A stretch of DNA of 64,000 nucleotides. Origin: Solenopsis invicta (Eukaryota; Arthropoda; Insecta; Hymenoptera; Formicidae). The notes beneath the pieces were generated by a model. The model saw only the letters and a list, made by a program, of their open reading frames with translations, searched no databases and was not told where the DNA came from. Made by a program: the position numbers and the translations under genes. The stretch lies in contig NC_052673.1 of the NCBI RefSeq assembly GCF_016802725.1, positions 15,544,156-15,608,155 of the forward strand. The letters run 5' to 3'. Each line of letters starts with the position of its first letter. Position 1 is the stretch's first letter. Positions 11,527 through 24,900 of the stretch are shown piece after piece.

Positions 11527-11800
11527 CACTGAAAACAGTTTCTTTCGATCAAATCATTTTCTTTGATTTAAATAAATATTACTTTGTTAAAATAATTATT
11601 TTTTAAAGCTAGGAAATATTTGTTTAATCGAGGAAATGATATTGAAAATATGTTTATTTTATATTAATTAAAAAAAATTGTATTCAATGTATGGACATTT
11701 TTCATTATTACTCCCAGTCTTATCGAAACATCATTTCAAATTGTTCAATTTCTTTGTTTCCATCAAATAATTTTACCTTTAAAAAAAAGTAATCAAGTTA
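11527..11800 (-). mobile_element. MITE related to family A, copy 3
   Basis: The left end CACTGAAAACAGTTTCTTTC and the following GATCAAATCATTTTCTTTGA match the element that starts at 63,950, and less closely the reversed right end of the 1937-2245 copy. The orientation is opposite to the two copies at the start of the window. The right end could not be placed; homology-like sequence fades by about 11.8 kb. Confidence 0.4.
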
Positions 11801-13334
11801 ATTACATTTCGGTTACACTTTCTACATTGCAGAACGTTATACATATATTTTGATAAGTTTGTTTTTATAGGTACGCTTTCTGCTCTTATGGAACGAATTA
11901 ATCTGCCGTAATTTCACTGATTACTATTGCTCAGTCGAAGATTTTCGATTTACTCACATGAGGCTAAAATTACACGTCGACAAAAGACAGAGAGCAATGA
12001 TGATTCCTCATAGCCCGTCGTGGTGCAACGATCTCGCCGATCCCGCCGATGCACACGTGTGTAATAATCCCGAGAATATTTATCGTATGTAAAAAGCCGA
12101 CGAAGACGGTCTGTCGACAACTCAGAGTCGTTAGTTTGTAAAGAGAAGAAGCAACGTGACGCCACCTGTTAATCAATGTTACCGCACGGCAGTCTGCATC
12201 TGGTTAAATTAAGAGACGTAGATGTATCTGTCCTCCTCGCGCAATCTTCGGAACATGAACTTCCCAACGAGACGTCGCGCGTTACGTTTCGCTCCTATGC
12301 GCTTTCCATCGCGCTTTTAATTAGAAACTCTTACGCGCGAATTATGGCGCATTGCTACTTTGGACTCGTCCAGGGTGACGTAAATGACGAATACAACAAT
12401 GGCGACGAAATATTTTATCACGTAGAAATGAGACTGTTTAGTCAGCGTCACCATGACGCGTCAGGTGCTATTATTAACTACAGAGACAACCACACGTACT
12501 GATAATAGTCTCATGACGCTCGATACCCTCATGATTTTCAAATCAGTCGCGAACGACGTCAATGTAATATATGATACCATTAAGCGAGGCAGGCTCTGTA
12601 TATTTGGGAGTTCACTGTCCCTCTGTCACTGTGCGTCACGAGTTCAGTTAACCCTTTGTTATGTCGTCTAACTACGCAGCTTTACGTGGATCACCGTTTC
12701 TCCAAACGAACAAAGAGACGTTACCGATTCAATTAAGTACTTACTAAATCCTTGCATTGATTTCACTTGTATCTTCTATTTTTATATACCTAACTGTGCT
12801 GAAAAGTTCATTTGCAAGAAACTTTGCGTCATCTCTCTACGACGAACTATCGATAAATAAGAAAAAAAAATGAAATAGCTTTGAAATCTCGGTAGGTCTG
12901 ATTTCGAGGAAAATTTGTGTCGATCATAAAATTTTCGTTTCTTCAAGAGAAGCGGTTCGACATATTTTATTGCACCAAAAAAATATATAGAGCAGTCATG
13001 GTAAGAAAGGTACCTTGTACTTGCGAATCTCATTTCGCGGTTCCGTTTCAGATCGTGATATCGAGAATCAAGATGCCAAACGCTTTTGGCCGAGCGATCA
13101 TCCGTATGGAACGTTCGCGTATCCCATTTGCAGCTCGTGTGCTTCGGTCCGGCGACGTATATCCGCGCATATTTAAGAAACGAGCGTCTCTCTGCGACGG
13201 ACAGGCGGTAAGCGAGAGATTCGTTTTGTTTGCCGATCATATCGATTCGCGTGCACGGGTCCCAGCTTAAACGAGGACGCGAAGCCCGCTGACGTCAATC
13301 TCTTCGGCATTCCCGGCAGATATGCGTTCGACAA
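11801..13334. other. Intergenic sequence, no gene seen
   Basis: Overlapping open frames on both strands (for example 12,782-13,240 minus and 12,917-13,270 plus) share a low-stop segment and look like chance. A full cyclic-AMP-response-type octamer TGACGTCA occurs at 13,290-13,297 but an 8-mer is not informative in this much DNA. Confidence 0.5.
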
Positions 13335-13374
13335 TCTCTCTCTCGCTTTCTCTCTCTCTCTATCTCTATCTCTC
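13335..13374 (+). repeat. CT microsatellite
   Basis: Imperfect CT repeat with CG and TAT interruptions in a CpG-rich block. Confidence 0.85.
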
Positions 13375-13484
13375 CTCCCGGCATGCCGATCCGGCGACAC
13401 TCGCCGGGAAAAGCTGATTACCGCGCACAGTAATCCGGGAGATTCACTCTCGTCGTCCTCCTCCATCAGCGACATCTCTTACGG

Positions 13485-13516
13485 GCTCTCTCTCTCTCTC
13501 TCTCTCTTTCTCTCTT
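13485..13516 (+). repeat. CT microsatellite
   Basis: About twelve uninterrupted CT units followed by TTCTCTCTT. It is the second CT tract within 150 bases. Confidence 0.85.
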
Positions 13517-16500
13517 GGTTTCACCCTCTCCCTCCCCGTCTACGAGCCACGCTTTCTGCGGAAGGTTAACGAGGTCTTTCGCGAAACAAGCCACTCGTCC
13601 TCACCTTCTTCCCTTCTCGGGGTACAACCCGAACTCGGCTACCATCTTTTCGCTCTCATGCATATTTAAATTGGCCGCCCCTGGAAATTTGTAGGGAGTT
13701 ACAGACTGCACGCGCTTATCCCGCCGTCTTTGTCGGCGACCTCGTCTCTTTTCCGTCCTCCACCTTTCCTACCGCCTCTTGTATTTGTTTCCGCTTCTTC
13801 GACGTACTCGGGATTACGTCTCGGCGATTGGCTTTGAATATCGAGTCCTTTCTATTTCTCTCATCGAGACCATTTATTCCCGCCGATAGCTGGCAAAACC
13901 CTCTTATCGTAATTAGCATTTCACTTCAAGCGGAATTTTAGAACGGAATTCCGTTTTGAATTTTTCAAGATGTGACAGGCTTAAGTATAAAATGAAAAGT
14001 AGCCTGGAAAAGTAACGTGTGTACAGATCGAAATGGAAACGAGATTTACAGACATTTCGAGGCAACGCGCGAAATAGATTTTTTTTTCCCGTCGTTGCTA
14101 TATTTTCTTTTCACGGAAAAAAAATAGCGAAGAGCGAAAGAAAAGAAAAGAATTCATTTCGCCTCGTCATTCGACTTCGACGTCCAATTTGTGTCCGCAA
14201 GCGGGGATGAAAAAGCAGCCTTCTCTTTCTCTCGTTGCCTCGAAACAGCGCGGAATATCGGTACTAGCGTTGCTTCAAGAGCTTCCGTCGATTCACGCTT
14301 CGATGCGTCGGGCGAGCAATCCCTGAATTCTTTTCGAGAGATTGCTACTTCGACGTCACTTTTCGCATTTTTCTTTACCTTTTTTTGCATGATTCAACGT
14401 ATTTCAAGCGCTGGTACCGCAATCAGCGCAGCAAAAGATTTTCGTTGAATACATACTCCCGATTTAGTCGTGCTTTTACAACTAGAAACTCTTAATCTTG
14501 AAAGTTCAATATCGCAATCATGCCATAATTAATTTTGCACTACTTGCCGACGTGAAAAGATAGTTGGATCGTAATCGGGGGATATTTGATTCGAGCATTC
14601 TTCGAAAACACAATTTGTCTCAAGCCAAAAAGGAGCGTGTTCTTGACTCAATATCGGTTGATTGACCGCGAAACAATGAAAGAGATAAGAAAGAAAATCC
14701 TAGTTTGCTAAGGTTTGCCAAACGTCTTTCTTACTTTCGTTCGAAGTTGCGGTATAACAACGATTAGTGGCGCAGCTGGGATCCTTAAGTGCGGATTGGG
14801 GAAACCGGTTAGGACAGCGAGAAGCACGAGAAGCGCGGCCAAACGCATGCAGGGAGATTAAATGGCACCCCTGGCAAAAAGCTTTAATTCCACTTTTTTC
14901 CGAGGATTTAATCAACGTCCGCTTTCCTCGTGTAATCTCACCGGAGGATATGTGCTGTTAGCGAGAGCTTTTGCCGAAACTGCCCGATCAGATCCATTAC
15001 ACGTATGTAGGTCCACGTGCCCCAATTGGCGAACCAATATGTGTCGAAAGAAAGGGGGGGAAAAAACCGATCGACCGACCGGCTTCATCTTGGTTACGAA
15101 TTTTTTCTTTGACCGCGTCATCCCCTTTGTTCTATGATTCGATTTTCAGTATCCCCGTAAAAAAGATGGCGCGCCCCATTTCGTGAAAAAGTTTGTATTA
15201 AATAGTCGAAGAGACGATGAGAAGTAATTGTTCTTCTTTTTTTTTTTCTAAAATAATGAACGAGCGAGTGATATTGCCTCGCGCGCGCCGTTGTGACCAA
15301 CTTAACTAATAAAAGTCAGAAGGTAACTCAAAGGACACCGCGCAGAAATGGTACAGCGTCTTTTATCTGCGCCTCGCAAGAGAGCCGCGCCCTCGGAACT
15401 CGTAATTATTCCTAAGTTTCGCCGTGCTCGCTAAGTTTCTTAGGTTGATATACGCGAATGCCGAAAAGTTTCGTCGGAAACGCCATGTCGACAGATTAAA
15501 GTTTCCGCCTGACCGTTTTTCTGCATATGATTCGTTATTAATCGCGCCATACTTCGCGTACACGTGTATCGCATTTATTTTGACTTATTCGAAAAAATCG
15601 TGAAGCTTGTTTACTCGATGCAAACATTTGACGCGAGAGAGAGAGACAAAGCGGGAGGAAACTTTTATTTTTGGGAAGAAATGAGATTGCGAGGATTTTA
15701 TTTTTAAAGGGAAACAAAAGGGTACAAATGTAATTGTGTTAAAAGAATTCTCAAGATTAAAATAATAAACGTAATAGAGTTAAAGGCTAATGGGATCGAG
15801 TGTGTTAAGTAAAATTTGCTCTCGTTAACCTTTAATTCTTTTATTTTTAATGACGTAAGGATGTTTTATCCTCTCATTTCGAAATAAACAAGTGATGAAA
15901 AGAAAATTCTGAAACTTTCTCGCGACTTTCGACGTCATGGTCCCCGATATAGCTCGCGGTGATGGATCCGCAGTTTCGGCTTTCCTTGACGAAGAAGTCA
16001 CGCGGAGGCGGCAAACTCGGTTGACAAAGGTCATCGTTTCACAAAATGCATTCGGCTTAATTTTGGAGCAACGCACGGTATTAAATCGCCATCCGAGACA
16101 TCGAAAAGAAAGGAATTTTCTCATTTCCAGCGGGTACACGCGTACACACGGCCTTCGCCCCGGCACTAAGTTGGCGAATGTACGACGCTCCTCTCTCGCG
16201 AGCGCTCTCGTTTCTTTTTTTTCTTCCTTTCTTTCTCTCTCTCGGCAGCAGGCAGGCGCGCGTAAACTTTTTAGTTTAACTGCTGTAGCACTTGATTTTA
16301 TATGCGCGAACTTGAGGGCCGCGTCGAGGGTGACGTTGCCGGGGTTCGCACGTCCGGGTCGATAACCCCTCTCTGCGGTTTTGTTTACACGAGGCGAAGT
16401 AGCGTGCGCGTTTAAGGTGCACTCCGACCTCCCAAGTTTTAATTTGTTTTAGAGTGACGAGAGCGGCGTAGCTATGCGCTTGCAAGCCGTTAGCAAGTTC

Positions 16501-17442
16501 GCGAAGCGCGCACCTCGCAAATAAGACGAGTTTGGCGAAGAAAGAGGAGGGGCGCCGGAAGAAAGCTTTGCTACCTTTAATTTTTCTCAGAGTCGGCGGG
16601 AGAGGACACTGTGTAACTTCAATCATATGGAATATCTATTCCAGCTTTTCATTTTATTAAAATTTCGATACACTTCGAGGACCATATTCCACGTAATTGG
16701 TGGAATCTGTATAATTGGTAAAAGCTTAATTGGATTTCCGTTCGAAAATCCACGAATGAGGCGTGGATGAACAGTTTATCGATATAATTGGTGCTCTTGC
16801 AGATGATAGGCGATTTTCGATGATATCGAAAACGGGAGTAGATAATCACATTTCGATGAACTTTGACCTACCGCCGATTGGCTTTATTCTCATCTCCCAT
16901 CGACAATTACTCGGAAAAGATACGTTGGAGTAGCCTTTTGATTTTCCAGCACGATCTCCGATCTGGTCCTGCTCGTCGTTACTTCAAAGATACAACGTTG
17001 AATTAAAGCGAGCATTAAATCATCATATTTTCATTTCCGTAATATTATTAATCCATCGGAATTAGCGATGGGGATTCCTTTCACGATGCATTCCGTAATA
17101 GTTTGCGAATCGTAAATTATTTCTCCGTGCAGGTGGCAGGAATGAATTTAACTACCGGTTTTTACGACTCCTTTAGAGGAACGTGGATTTCACAGAAGTT
17201 TTAAAACCTTTCAAGCGACGTTTAAAGCCCTTTTCAGGGGTAGATAGTGTATGAAATGTAACGCGGGAAAGAGTAATTCAGCGCGTACTTTGAGGAGTCA
17301 GCGAAAAGTTCAATTGCACAAGAAAATGCGATCGTCTTTAAAAAACTCGACGAATGAGAAGAAACTGGAGAGGATACATCTTGTTGACAGTTATATTAAC
17401 AGATATCTTGATACCATGTATCGATAGTGTATCTTAATGATT
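13517..17442. other. Intergenic sequence, no gene seen
   Basis: CpG-rich to about 16.6 kb, then more AT-rich. Frames of up to 142 codons occur on both strands near 15.8-16.6 kb without recognisable content. Short pyrimidine tracts occur near 16.2 kb. Confidence 0.5.
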
Positions 17443-17900
17443 CACACAAAAAAAATGAATTCTTAATTTATGTATATTTTTATTAAATCTTTTGCAACTT
17501 CCATACAATTTCACAATGTATTAATGTAAGGTTTATACAATGTTTCCTTGATTTTTCAATGCTGTGAGTTATGATTAAATCATTTAAAATTAACTGGGTT
17601 CAGTTAAAAGTTATTAACTTTATTACTTGATTTTTAATTTTTTAATTACCAACCCTGCAAATGAGTTACGAGAATTTGTAACGCGATGCGATAAAATAAT
17701 TCTAATACAAGCATATTTAATGATAAACGGGTGCAATTCTGTTTTTTAAAGAAATTAAAATTTGTATTTAATTAAGATTATCTTTTTGCTTTGTTTTAAG
17801 AAGAATTATTCTTAATCAAAGCTTATTTATTCTTGGCGCTATTCTAAGCATAAAATATTCTTAGATTATGCATTTCTTTAAGAATTTAGTTTTTTGTGTG
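17443..17900. mobile_element. MITE with CACACAAAAAA ends, 458 bp
   Basis: The left end CACACAAAAAAAATGAATTC and the right end read from the other strand, CACACAAAAAACTAAATTCT, match over about 25 bases with few differences and continue into TTAA. The flanks are TT on both sides, not a clean TA. The body is AT-rich and noncoding. The ends resemble the other elements of the window but the interior is different. Confidence 0.6.
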
Positions 17901-18242
17901 TTATTGTATCATTGAGTTAATAAGTTCGAGTTGCGGCCTTAGATTTTTCATCCGCTCTTTACGATATATCGAATAAGATAGATGCTCTAAAAGAGGATCC
18001 TGTCGACCATCAGGGCGCGCGGGTAGGACATTTTTAAAAAAAAGAAGGTCTCCAGTGCGTAATGACGCGATTTGTTGCTCATCCCACGATACATTTTCCA
18101 GACCTCGTGTTTTATTAATCCTTTGCTTTTCTCTGAATAACGTAGCTCGTAACGTGTAAATATTTGAAAAATAAGTGTCGCAAGTGTCGATATCTACGAT
18201 TTCATATTTAACATTAATCTCAATCTCGCTGCTTTCTTGCTA

Positions 18243-18462
18243 CATTGAAAAAAAGACTGGTAATAACTATCAAATGTATAGTGAAATAGTATGAAATAGT
18301 AAAACAATTTTACTTTTCTAAATATTTAGTAACTTATACCAGATTTAACCATTACTAAACATTTAGAAAAATAAAATTATTTTTGGTTATATTGACAAGA
18401 TATTTCATTAATACTACTTCGTTATACATTTGATACAATTATAATTAGACTTTTTTTCAGCA
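18243..18462. mobile_element. Foldback MITE with long inverted arms, 220 bp
   Basis: TA flanks both ends (18,241-18,242 and 18,463-18,464). The arms are related over almost their full length: CATTGAAAAAAAGACTGG against TGCTGAAAAAAAGTCTAA, then ATCAAATGTATA in both arms, then CTTTTCTAAATATTTAGTAA against TTTTTCTAAATGTTTAGTAA. The element would form a hairpin of nearly its whole length. It has no coding frame. Confidence 0.75.
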
Positions 18463-18464
18463 TA

Positions 18465-20155
18465 CAAGCGTCTCATGTTCAAATTCATTTCGCGTTCTTC
18501 GAGCGATCGGAAACAGAAACCTCGTAGTTAATCGATTCGAAGCTGCATCCGAAACTCGGTCCTGAGCGAAACTAGGCCGTAGAACAGATTTTACGATCGG
18601 TGCGGCGCGACGTGCCACCCTCCTCTTTTACGCGCGGCTATAAAATCAATTCGGGCGTTATGCGCTATCGTTATCCGACCGCGTTGGGTTTTCCTGCTTT
18701 ATCTCGGTTCTACTCTATATCTTCCGAAGCGCTCCTCCACCTACAGGCCATAAAGCCCGCCCCGTTTCTACCTGGCCGATCGCGCGAACACGACCCACTT
18801 CCGGCCCCGTGTTCTTCCGGTGTTCTCCTAATTTACGGCGTGCTCGCCTGTATCGGGACACTTGTAATACTTGTACACGATACCGCAGATACCCCGTGCG
18901 AGAAAGGTACATATTTCGAATTGCGATAAAATCGTGGATTATAGGGCAATGTAACACGTGCCACGTAAATAAGAGACGAGATAATACTGCTCGATGATAC
19001 GCACTTTCTCGAGAAATCGATGAGCACTTTAATTGAGTGTTTCACGTAGAATAAAATCGCTCTTGTCAACCACGTCTAAAAATAGCGTGATAGCCAGCTA
19101 CTACGTCAAAGAACAATTCGCAATTAAATTAAACATGTCGATCGGAAGTCCGATTTGATGGATAACATAATCGATCACATTTTTGTTTCACTATGGAACC
19201 GTGTAATTTTATCGTAACGCATTCTCTGATAGTATAATATCAATACAATACAAATTACAAACGCAGAAATGATAAATTACATACGAAAGTTGAGTGAATG
19301 GATCAATCTTCATAGTCGATAACGGGAAAAGGTATGGAAACGAAATTTACATCATTATTTGCGTGATTCGTGAAATTACCTGTCCATTTTTCTTCGTATT
19401 TCAATTCATGCCATATAGGTTTGAATTGATTAAATTATACGAATTATACTGCACGTGGGAGGTAAATGGAATGTATTGGAACGGATCGTCGTAATCGTGG
19501 TAAATATTCAAGGATCGCGGCGTCATATAGGGCAGCAATCAAAGCGGAGATACGCAATTGAATCGAGAAGGCAATTATCATCTCCGGATCGTCATGTTTT
19601 ATTTATGACTTTAATAGTAGGCCTCCTCTCCCTCCCCCCGAATGGTAATTCAACAACGCAGGCGTGCGCGATAACGGCCATAATTTACGTGCGCGATTAC
19701 ATCTGGCGCTTGTAATTTTATTGAATTACCCGCGCAACGGCAAATTATTTCGCTACCGTATGAAATGTAGGTCTACCTCCGCGTGCGTGCACCGTTTAGC
19801 TCCTACCACTTGGACATCGGCCGGCTATTTTTAAACCGATAACCACGTTATCACGTCGTTTCTCGCGCTGTCCGCGCGCTATTAAGGATTCCCCGTCGAT
19901 GCGAACTTGGCGATCGCTAATTGCGCCTCGGGCTCAAGGCGAAAAGTGTCACGGGACATGACGAAACGGTTTACGTTTGACGCGCGACATCGACACGCGG
20001 ATATTTGCTTCGTACGAAATATTTTGATAAATACACGTACGAAGGAAATGTGTACGGGACGCGCGTCGGCCGGAATAACAAACAGTTTTGACACGCGTGA
20101 TCGTCAAATTGCGCAACGCGCGAGGGCGAGGCTCCGCTATTCTCGAAATACGTCG

Positions 20156-20157
<2 letters not shown>
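18465..20157. other. Intergenic sequence, no gene seen
   Basis: Moderately GC-rich with overlapping short frames. No RNA gene, transposon end or protein family is seen. Confidence 0.5.

Positions 20158-20205
<48 letters not shown>
20158..20205 (+). repeat. (GTC)16 trinucleotide microsatellite
   Basis: Sixteen uninterrupted GTC units preceded by CGTCGCC. It opens long artificial frames on both strands (poly-Ser on plus, poly-Arg or poly-Thr on minus). A related CGTCGT run occurs near 55.1 kb. Confidence 0.95.
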
Positions 20206-20207
<2 letters not shown>

Positions 20208-20291
20208 TGATGTGAAAAAGAAAAGCACGTGATGCTATTTTGTTTTCTTTTCGCGCGCGAAGAATAAATAGAAAATCTTTTCAGGCTCGCC

Positions 20292-20310
20292 GAGAGAGAG
20301 AGAGAGAGAG
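20292..20310 (+). repeat. GA microsatellite
   Basis: Nineteen bases of pure GA repeat, 90 bases from the GTC run. Confidence 0.9.
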
Positions 20311-21806
20311 TAAGAGAACGGAATTGAATTCTGACGACGCCTACGGATGCCTGATTGATTTGATACAAATTACGCAACTTCATAAGGTGATAACGTCTCT
20401 CCGTTGGATACCCTCTGGTGGAAACGCAAAACGAATTGCGCGCGTGGTGACCTGCTCTTAAATTGCATATTATTTCCCAATTGTAATTCCCGGCTGCTCC
20501 AGAGGGTACAACTGCGAAATTATTGATTCCCATACGCGCAATTAAGCGTGATTAGTGATTGGTAGTTTAACAGTTATGAGATAGTCATTTGATGCCGCGT
20601 GTACGCTTTCGAAAATTATCGTCTAATGCGGGATAGGGTCCGATTAGTCCGGAATATTGGAATGATGAACGGTAATTAGTCCTCTCGCGTGCACCTCGTC
20701 ATCCGCGATCTATATACGAACGCGTGACGTCGCACGCGTGTGATGGCCGCGCGTATCGTACCAAATAACCGCGGCATAATACAATACAACACCGACGACG
20801 GTGTTTTATCGGAAATAATAAATCGCGAATGCGAGCCGAGTAATTACGCGGACGGGAATGATAAATTGCTTTATTCCGGGATCGGAGACGAGGGAGAAAA
20901 TAACAATCGCGCTTCTTGTAAACAATTCCTTTTGTAAAGAAGATTAAAAAGAATGCGTTTCGAGGGGTGTTACCTCGCAGAGAGGTGTCACCAATGAGAG
21001 AGGCTGTTATTTATTAAAATTCTGACTGCCACGCGCGCAAATGACGCCTAGGGGTTTGCTTAAGAGTCAGGGTGCGATCGGCGATACGACTTCATTTCGC
21101 GTTTAATTTATAACTTTATTCTTTACTCGTGCATGTACTCGGTAATGTGAATTAGACGAAGAAGAAGACCGTTGAGTGTGCGAGTGTACGGGAAATTGGC
21201 GCAACGTGTGTACGATCGCTACAACAATAGGAGAATTAATATCAATAGATAACTGATGATTGATTCGAGAGCGAGCGGAGAGGAAGAAAGAGAAAGAAAG
21301 AGGCAAGAATGGTAGCTTCGGGTGATTCATTGTTTTCGCGAGATGTACGTAGAGAGGCGGTCACGAGATAATCGCCGACGTATCTATTCCTGGCGTTTCC
21401 TATCCGTCTTCTTTACGAGCTCGTCCGTCACCGGTCATTCATCGGTTTGGTCGTGGCGCCGCTTTCGGTACGACATGGCCATACAGCACGGAAGTTTACC
21501 ACAACACTGTTGCACGGATTTTTTTCTAATGTTATTTCGGCAGCGTTTCAAAAATGATGTCTTATGCTTCATCCGCTAGCAGGATGCGCCACCGCTACCA
21601 GACGTAAGTTCTACCTTTCGTACTTAAAAAATAAACACAAGAATAAAGTAAAAGACACAATATAAGATGTTTCACCCATATTCTAATGATTCCTTGAAGA
21701 GATAGGGAGAAGAGAGGGTGAGTCTCCACTCTTTTTTTGTAAAATTAATTCAGGGACATATAATATTCTTGGAAATTATACGTGCCCAAATACATTATTA
21801 CAATGA
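20311..21806. other. Intergenic sequence, no gene seen
   Basis: CpG-rich at first, with short frames only. A purine run occurs at about 21,279-21,302. Confidence 0.5.
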
Positions 21807-21979
21807 CACTTGAAATATTATCAGAAACATCAAAATATATTATATTGCTGCAATATCGCGTTGCGATATTTTTAAAGGTGAATATTTTGCCAATGGCAAA
21901 ATATTCACCTTTGCAATATTGCAACAACATTTTGCAACGCTTTTGCAATACTGCAGTTTTGCAATGAAATCTTTCTGTG
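21807..21979. mobile_element. Foldback element with GCAATATTGC repeats and perfect central palindrome
   Basis: The right end read from the other strand is CACAGAAAGATTTCATTGC, flanked by TA (21,980-21,981). At the centre, 19-base arms (21,874-21,892 and 21,894-21,912) are perfectly complementary around one A. Outside them TTGCTGCAATATCGC on the left matches TTGTTGCAATATTGC on the right read in reverse, with about 17 extra bases in the left arm. The left boundary, at CACTTGAAA, is tentative. Noncoding and AT-rich. Confidence 0.55.
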
Positions 21980-21981
21980 TA

Positions 21982-24900
21982 ATGTTTCTGTAATTTTTTT
22001 GCGCTTTACGGTCGTGTAACGTCTCGAAACATTTCGAGAAATATTCTCGTTCCCGTGGATGCGCACGTGGAAAATGCTGGGCGCACGCCGAAAAACCATC
22101 ACGGCGCGGCGCTTTCCACGTCCGTACCGGAGAGAATTTCGCGCAATAACATAATTAATGTAAAGGGCAACGGGGTATGTTCGAGCAGTTATTTTAAGCA
22201 GAAAGACTTGCTTCCTCGCTATCAAATTATATAGGGATGTTTATCTTTTATTGTAATGGAATTATCATAGCAGATGGAAATATCACAATTTTATTGTTTC
22301 ACATTAATTACTTTGCAATAAGTCTTTCAGTACAACGTTTTTCTCAAGTGTAGTATTTAAATGTACATACAGCCGATACGAATTTCGAAAAGAGCAATTG
22401 TGGCAATTTCACGCTAGAATCACGTTGCGATAAAAGTCGTCAATTTTAGCGCGCTGAATCTCTTTTAAAAGCGTACATTGGCCGCACGGCTAGTAACCAC
22501 AATGAACCGGAAAAAGAAAAGTACGAAAGATACACTCGGTAACATGAAGGGGCGAGTGGTTAATGGCTAGCCGGTGGTCAAGAGTTCCCTCCAATCAAAC
22601 GGCCGTGAAAAGGGGGTCCAGATGGAGAGAGCAAGGCAAAGCGAAGAGAGAGAGAGAGAGGGGGGGGGCAGTAAGCGCAAAAGTTAATCGTCCACGAGGT
22701 GACATTTGAAGAGGAAAGCGAGGCGCAAGTCGAGAGAAATAGATGGAGAAGGGGCGAATCACGTAAAATGGAAGTGCACGAGCGACGGTGGTCACGGGGT
22801 AGCGAACGCGAGGGTGGAAGAGAAGACGGGGGTGGCCCGGCGGCGGGGTGAACAGAGCGAGAGGACCAGGAATGGTACGAAGCGAGAGGGAACGAAAGAG
22901 GGGCGAGAGCTGCATTGCAGTACCCGACCCTGGATAACGGCAAGCACCATCTCTCGGTCCGCCCGTGCGATTCCGTTCGTGCGATCGTCCAGCGTCCAAG
23001 TAATTGGTTCTTTTTCGGAAGAAAGGAACGGTACGTGCACGCTTTAGATCGCTCACTTCAGGAGCGTAGACGTTGGACGGACGTCCGCGTGAAATCGCGC
23101 TCGACAAAACGACAAGTTCCGAGAAATATCCGTGAGAGTATACGGCTAATCCATTAACGAACTATAGTATACGTTTCAATTTGGATTACCGTAAACTATC
23201 TCTTGGATCCTGCGAGGTCTATTTTCAAAAATTAATACTGCATTTCTCTCTCGTTGATACGTTGTGTGTTTTATTGCCACGGTACACCTTTATGGAATTG
23301 AATTTTCTCTAATTCTCATATGAAAAATGAACGATGCAATTTTCAAATAAATATGAAAACTCGTTGTAGTCTAGCGAAACATCAATCATGTTTTTCCTCG
23401 ATCTCAGGATCGTTGAGACGTCCGTGTTGAAAATAAAAAATTTTCATCCGGCGTCGAATACTTTCATCAAAGGTCCTTCGACCTTACGGTGGTCGTTCAG
23501 TCTCTCAGCATCCGAATCACATCTGTCCTTGGCGTGTCTTTCAGAAGATTAGAACGAAGCCGACTCTTTATCCTTCTCCCCTCAGGATATATCACTCAGT
23601 ATCTCGTCGCGATCGGGTAAATGAATAAATTTCTCTAGAAAAGAGTAACACGGGGATCACATAGACCGGCTTAGGTCGCGCATTGGACGGCCTTCGAGCG
23701 TAGGGAGATCCGTCTGGAGGGATCTGTTGGCAGAAATTATTCTCAGTAATTGAATCTAAGAGAGCTCGGATAAGCAATGTAAGAAACTCTACGAGACTTT
23801 AGTCCGAAAAAGATACTTTGCCCCTCGAAGAGCCCAAAGTTCGTAGCCCTCGTTCTCGACTCCGGCCGGATATAATACCGGCAAAATGTTTGCGACCACT
23901 CTTTATCTGCTGCACCATGGGGGTCTTATCCTTGATGCCAGACGACAGTAATTCTCCGTGTTCGTGGGATCATCTCCTGGCTCTTAATAAAGTTAATTCT
24001 GGTCTCTCGTGGCTGACTTAAGACCACTCTCGGATGAATTTTAACGAGCAGACAGTAAGGGGAGGAATTGTAAGCGGAGGACACGGGTCAAGGCAAAAAT
24101 TAACGGAGATAATGCGTAGATAAAATTGCAACGAGGATTGGACAGAATCACTAGTTATTGGACGATTTGTGTAAAAGTAGAGGGTTGATCTATAAATCAT
24201 GGTACGAGATATGATACGCTCTCTCGAATATCTCTTGTGTTCTATTTGGGAAATATATTTGCCGTGCATTTTTGCTATTTTCATGAAATCTTTTCCTCGC
24301 TAATACGAGATCTGTCATCGATTAAATAAAGCCAAAGTAGCTCTAGTAGAAATGAGATTGCTCCAATTCGCGTGTTTAGATGAGAAAATAATCTGATCTT
24401 TTATTTAACTCGTTAATCAAAATCTTGTTTGTGCATAATTATTTTGTTAGAGGAATGATATTTGAAAAACAGAAAGAATTTATATGCAAAAGATAAATAT
24501 TATTGTTATATAGTTTACTTATATTGAAAGTTATCATTTTTATGCAAAGTTTCCAACTTGTTTTTGAGATACCGAGTCTTTGCGACAAATCAGACCAAGA
24601 AGTGCACGGTGGATTTTCGTATTCTCGTAGTCGCGGAATTCCTCGAAATCCCTTGCGCAACTTATAAAATCATTTGTTTCAAGGAGGCTTCCTTCGTCAT
24701 ATCTCTTTCTCGTTTTTAGCTTTCGGTGGCATGTGCGCCAAGACGAGGAAAACAATTTTGAGTGAGCAGTTGCGGTTAGAAACAGAAAAGATGTAACGCA
24801 GATGGAGCGAATCGATAACGACCAGATATACAAACACTCTCTCTCTCGATACTTATTAGCGTAATTTTTTTGCCCCGGACATCATTAGACTCTTCGTATT

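Noticed and set aside
13290..13297. TGACGTCA as a functional CRE
   Set aside because: One 8-base match is expected about once in 65 kb.
19949..20533. 194-codon minus-strand frame with a long arginine run
   Set aside because: The run is the (GTC)16 repeat read in reverse. The surrounding residues show no conserved family.
22595..23107. 170-codon minus and 113-codon plus frames over the same bases
   Set aside because: Purine-rich, GC-rich sequence lowers stop frequency on both strands; neither product is recognisable.
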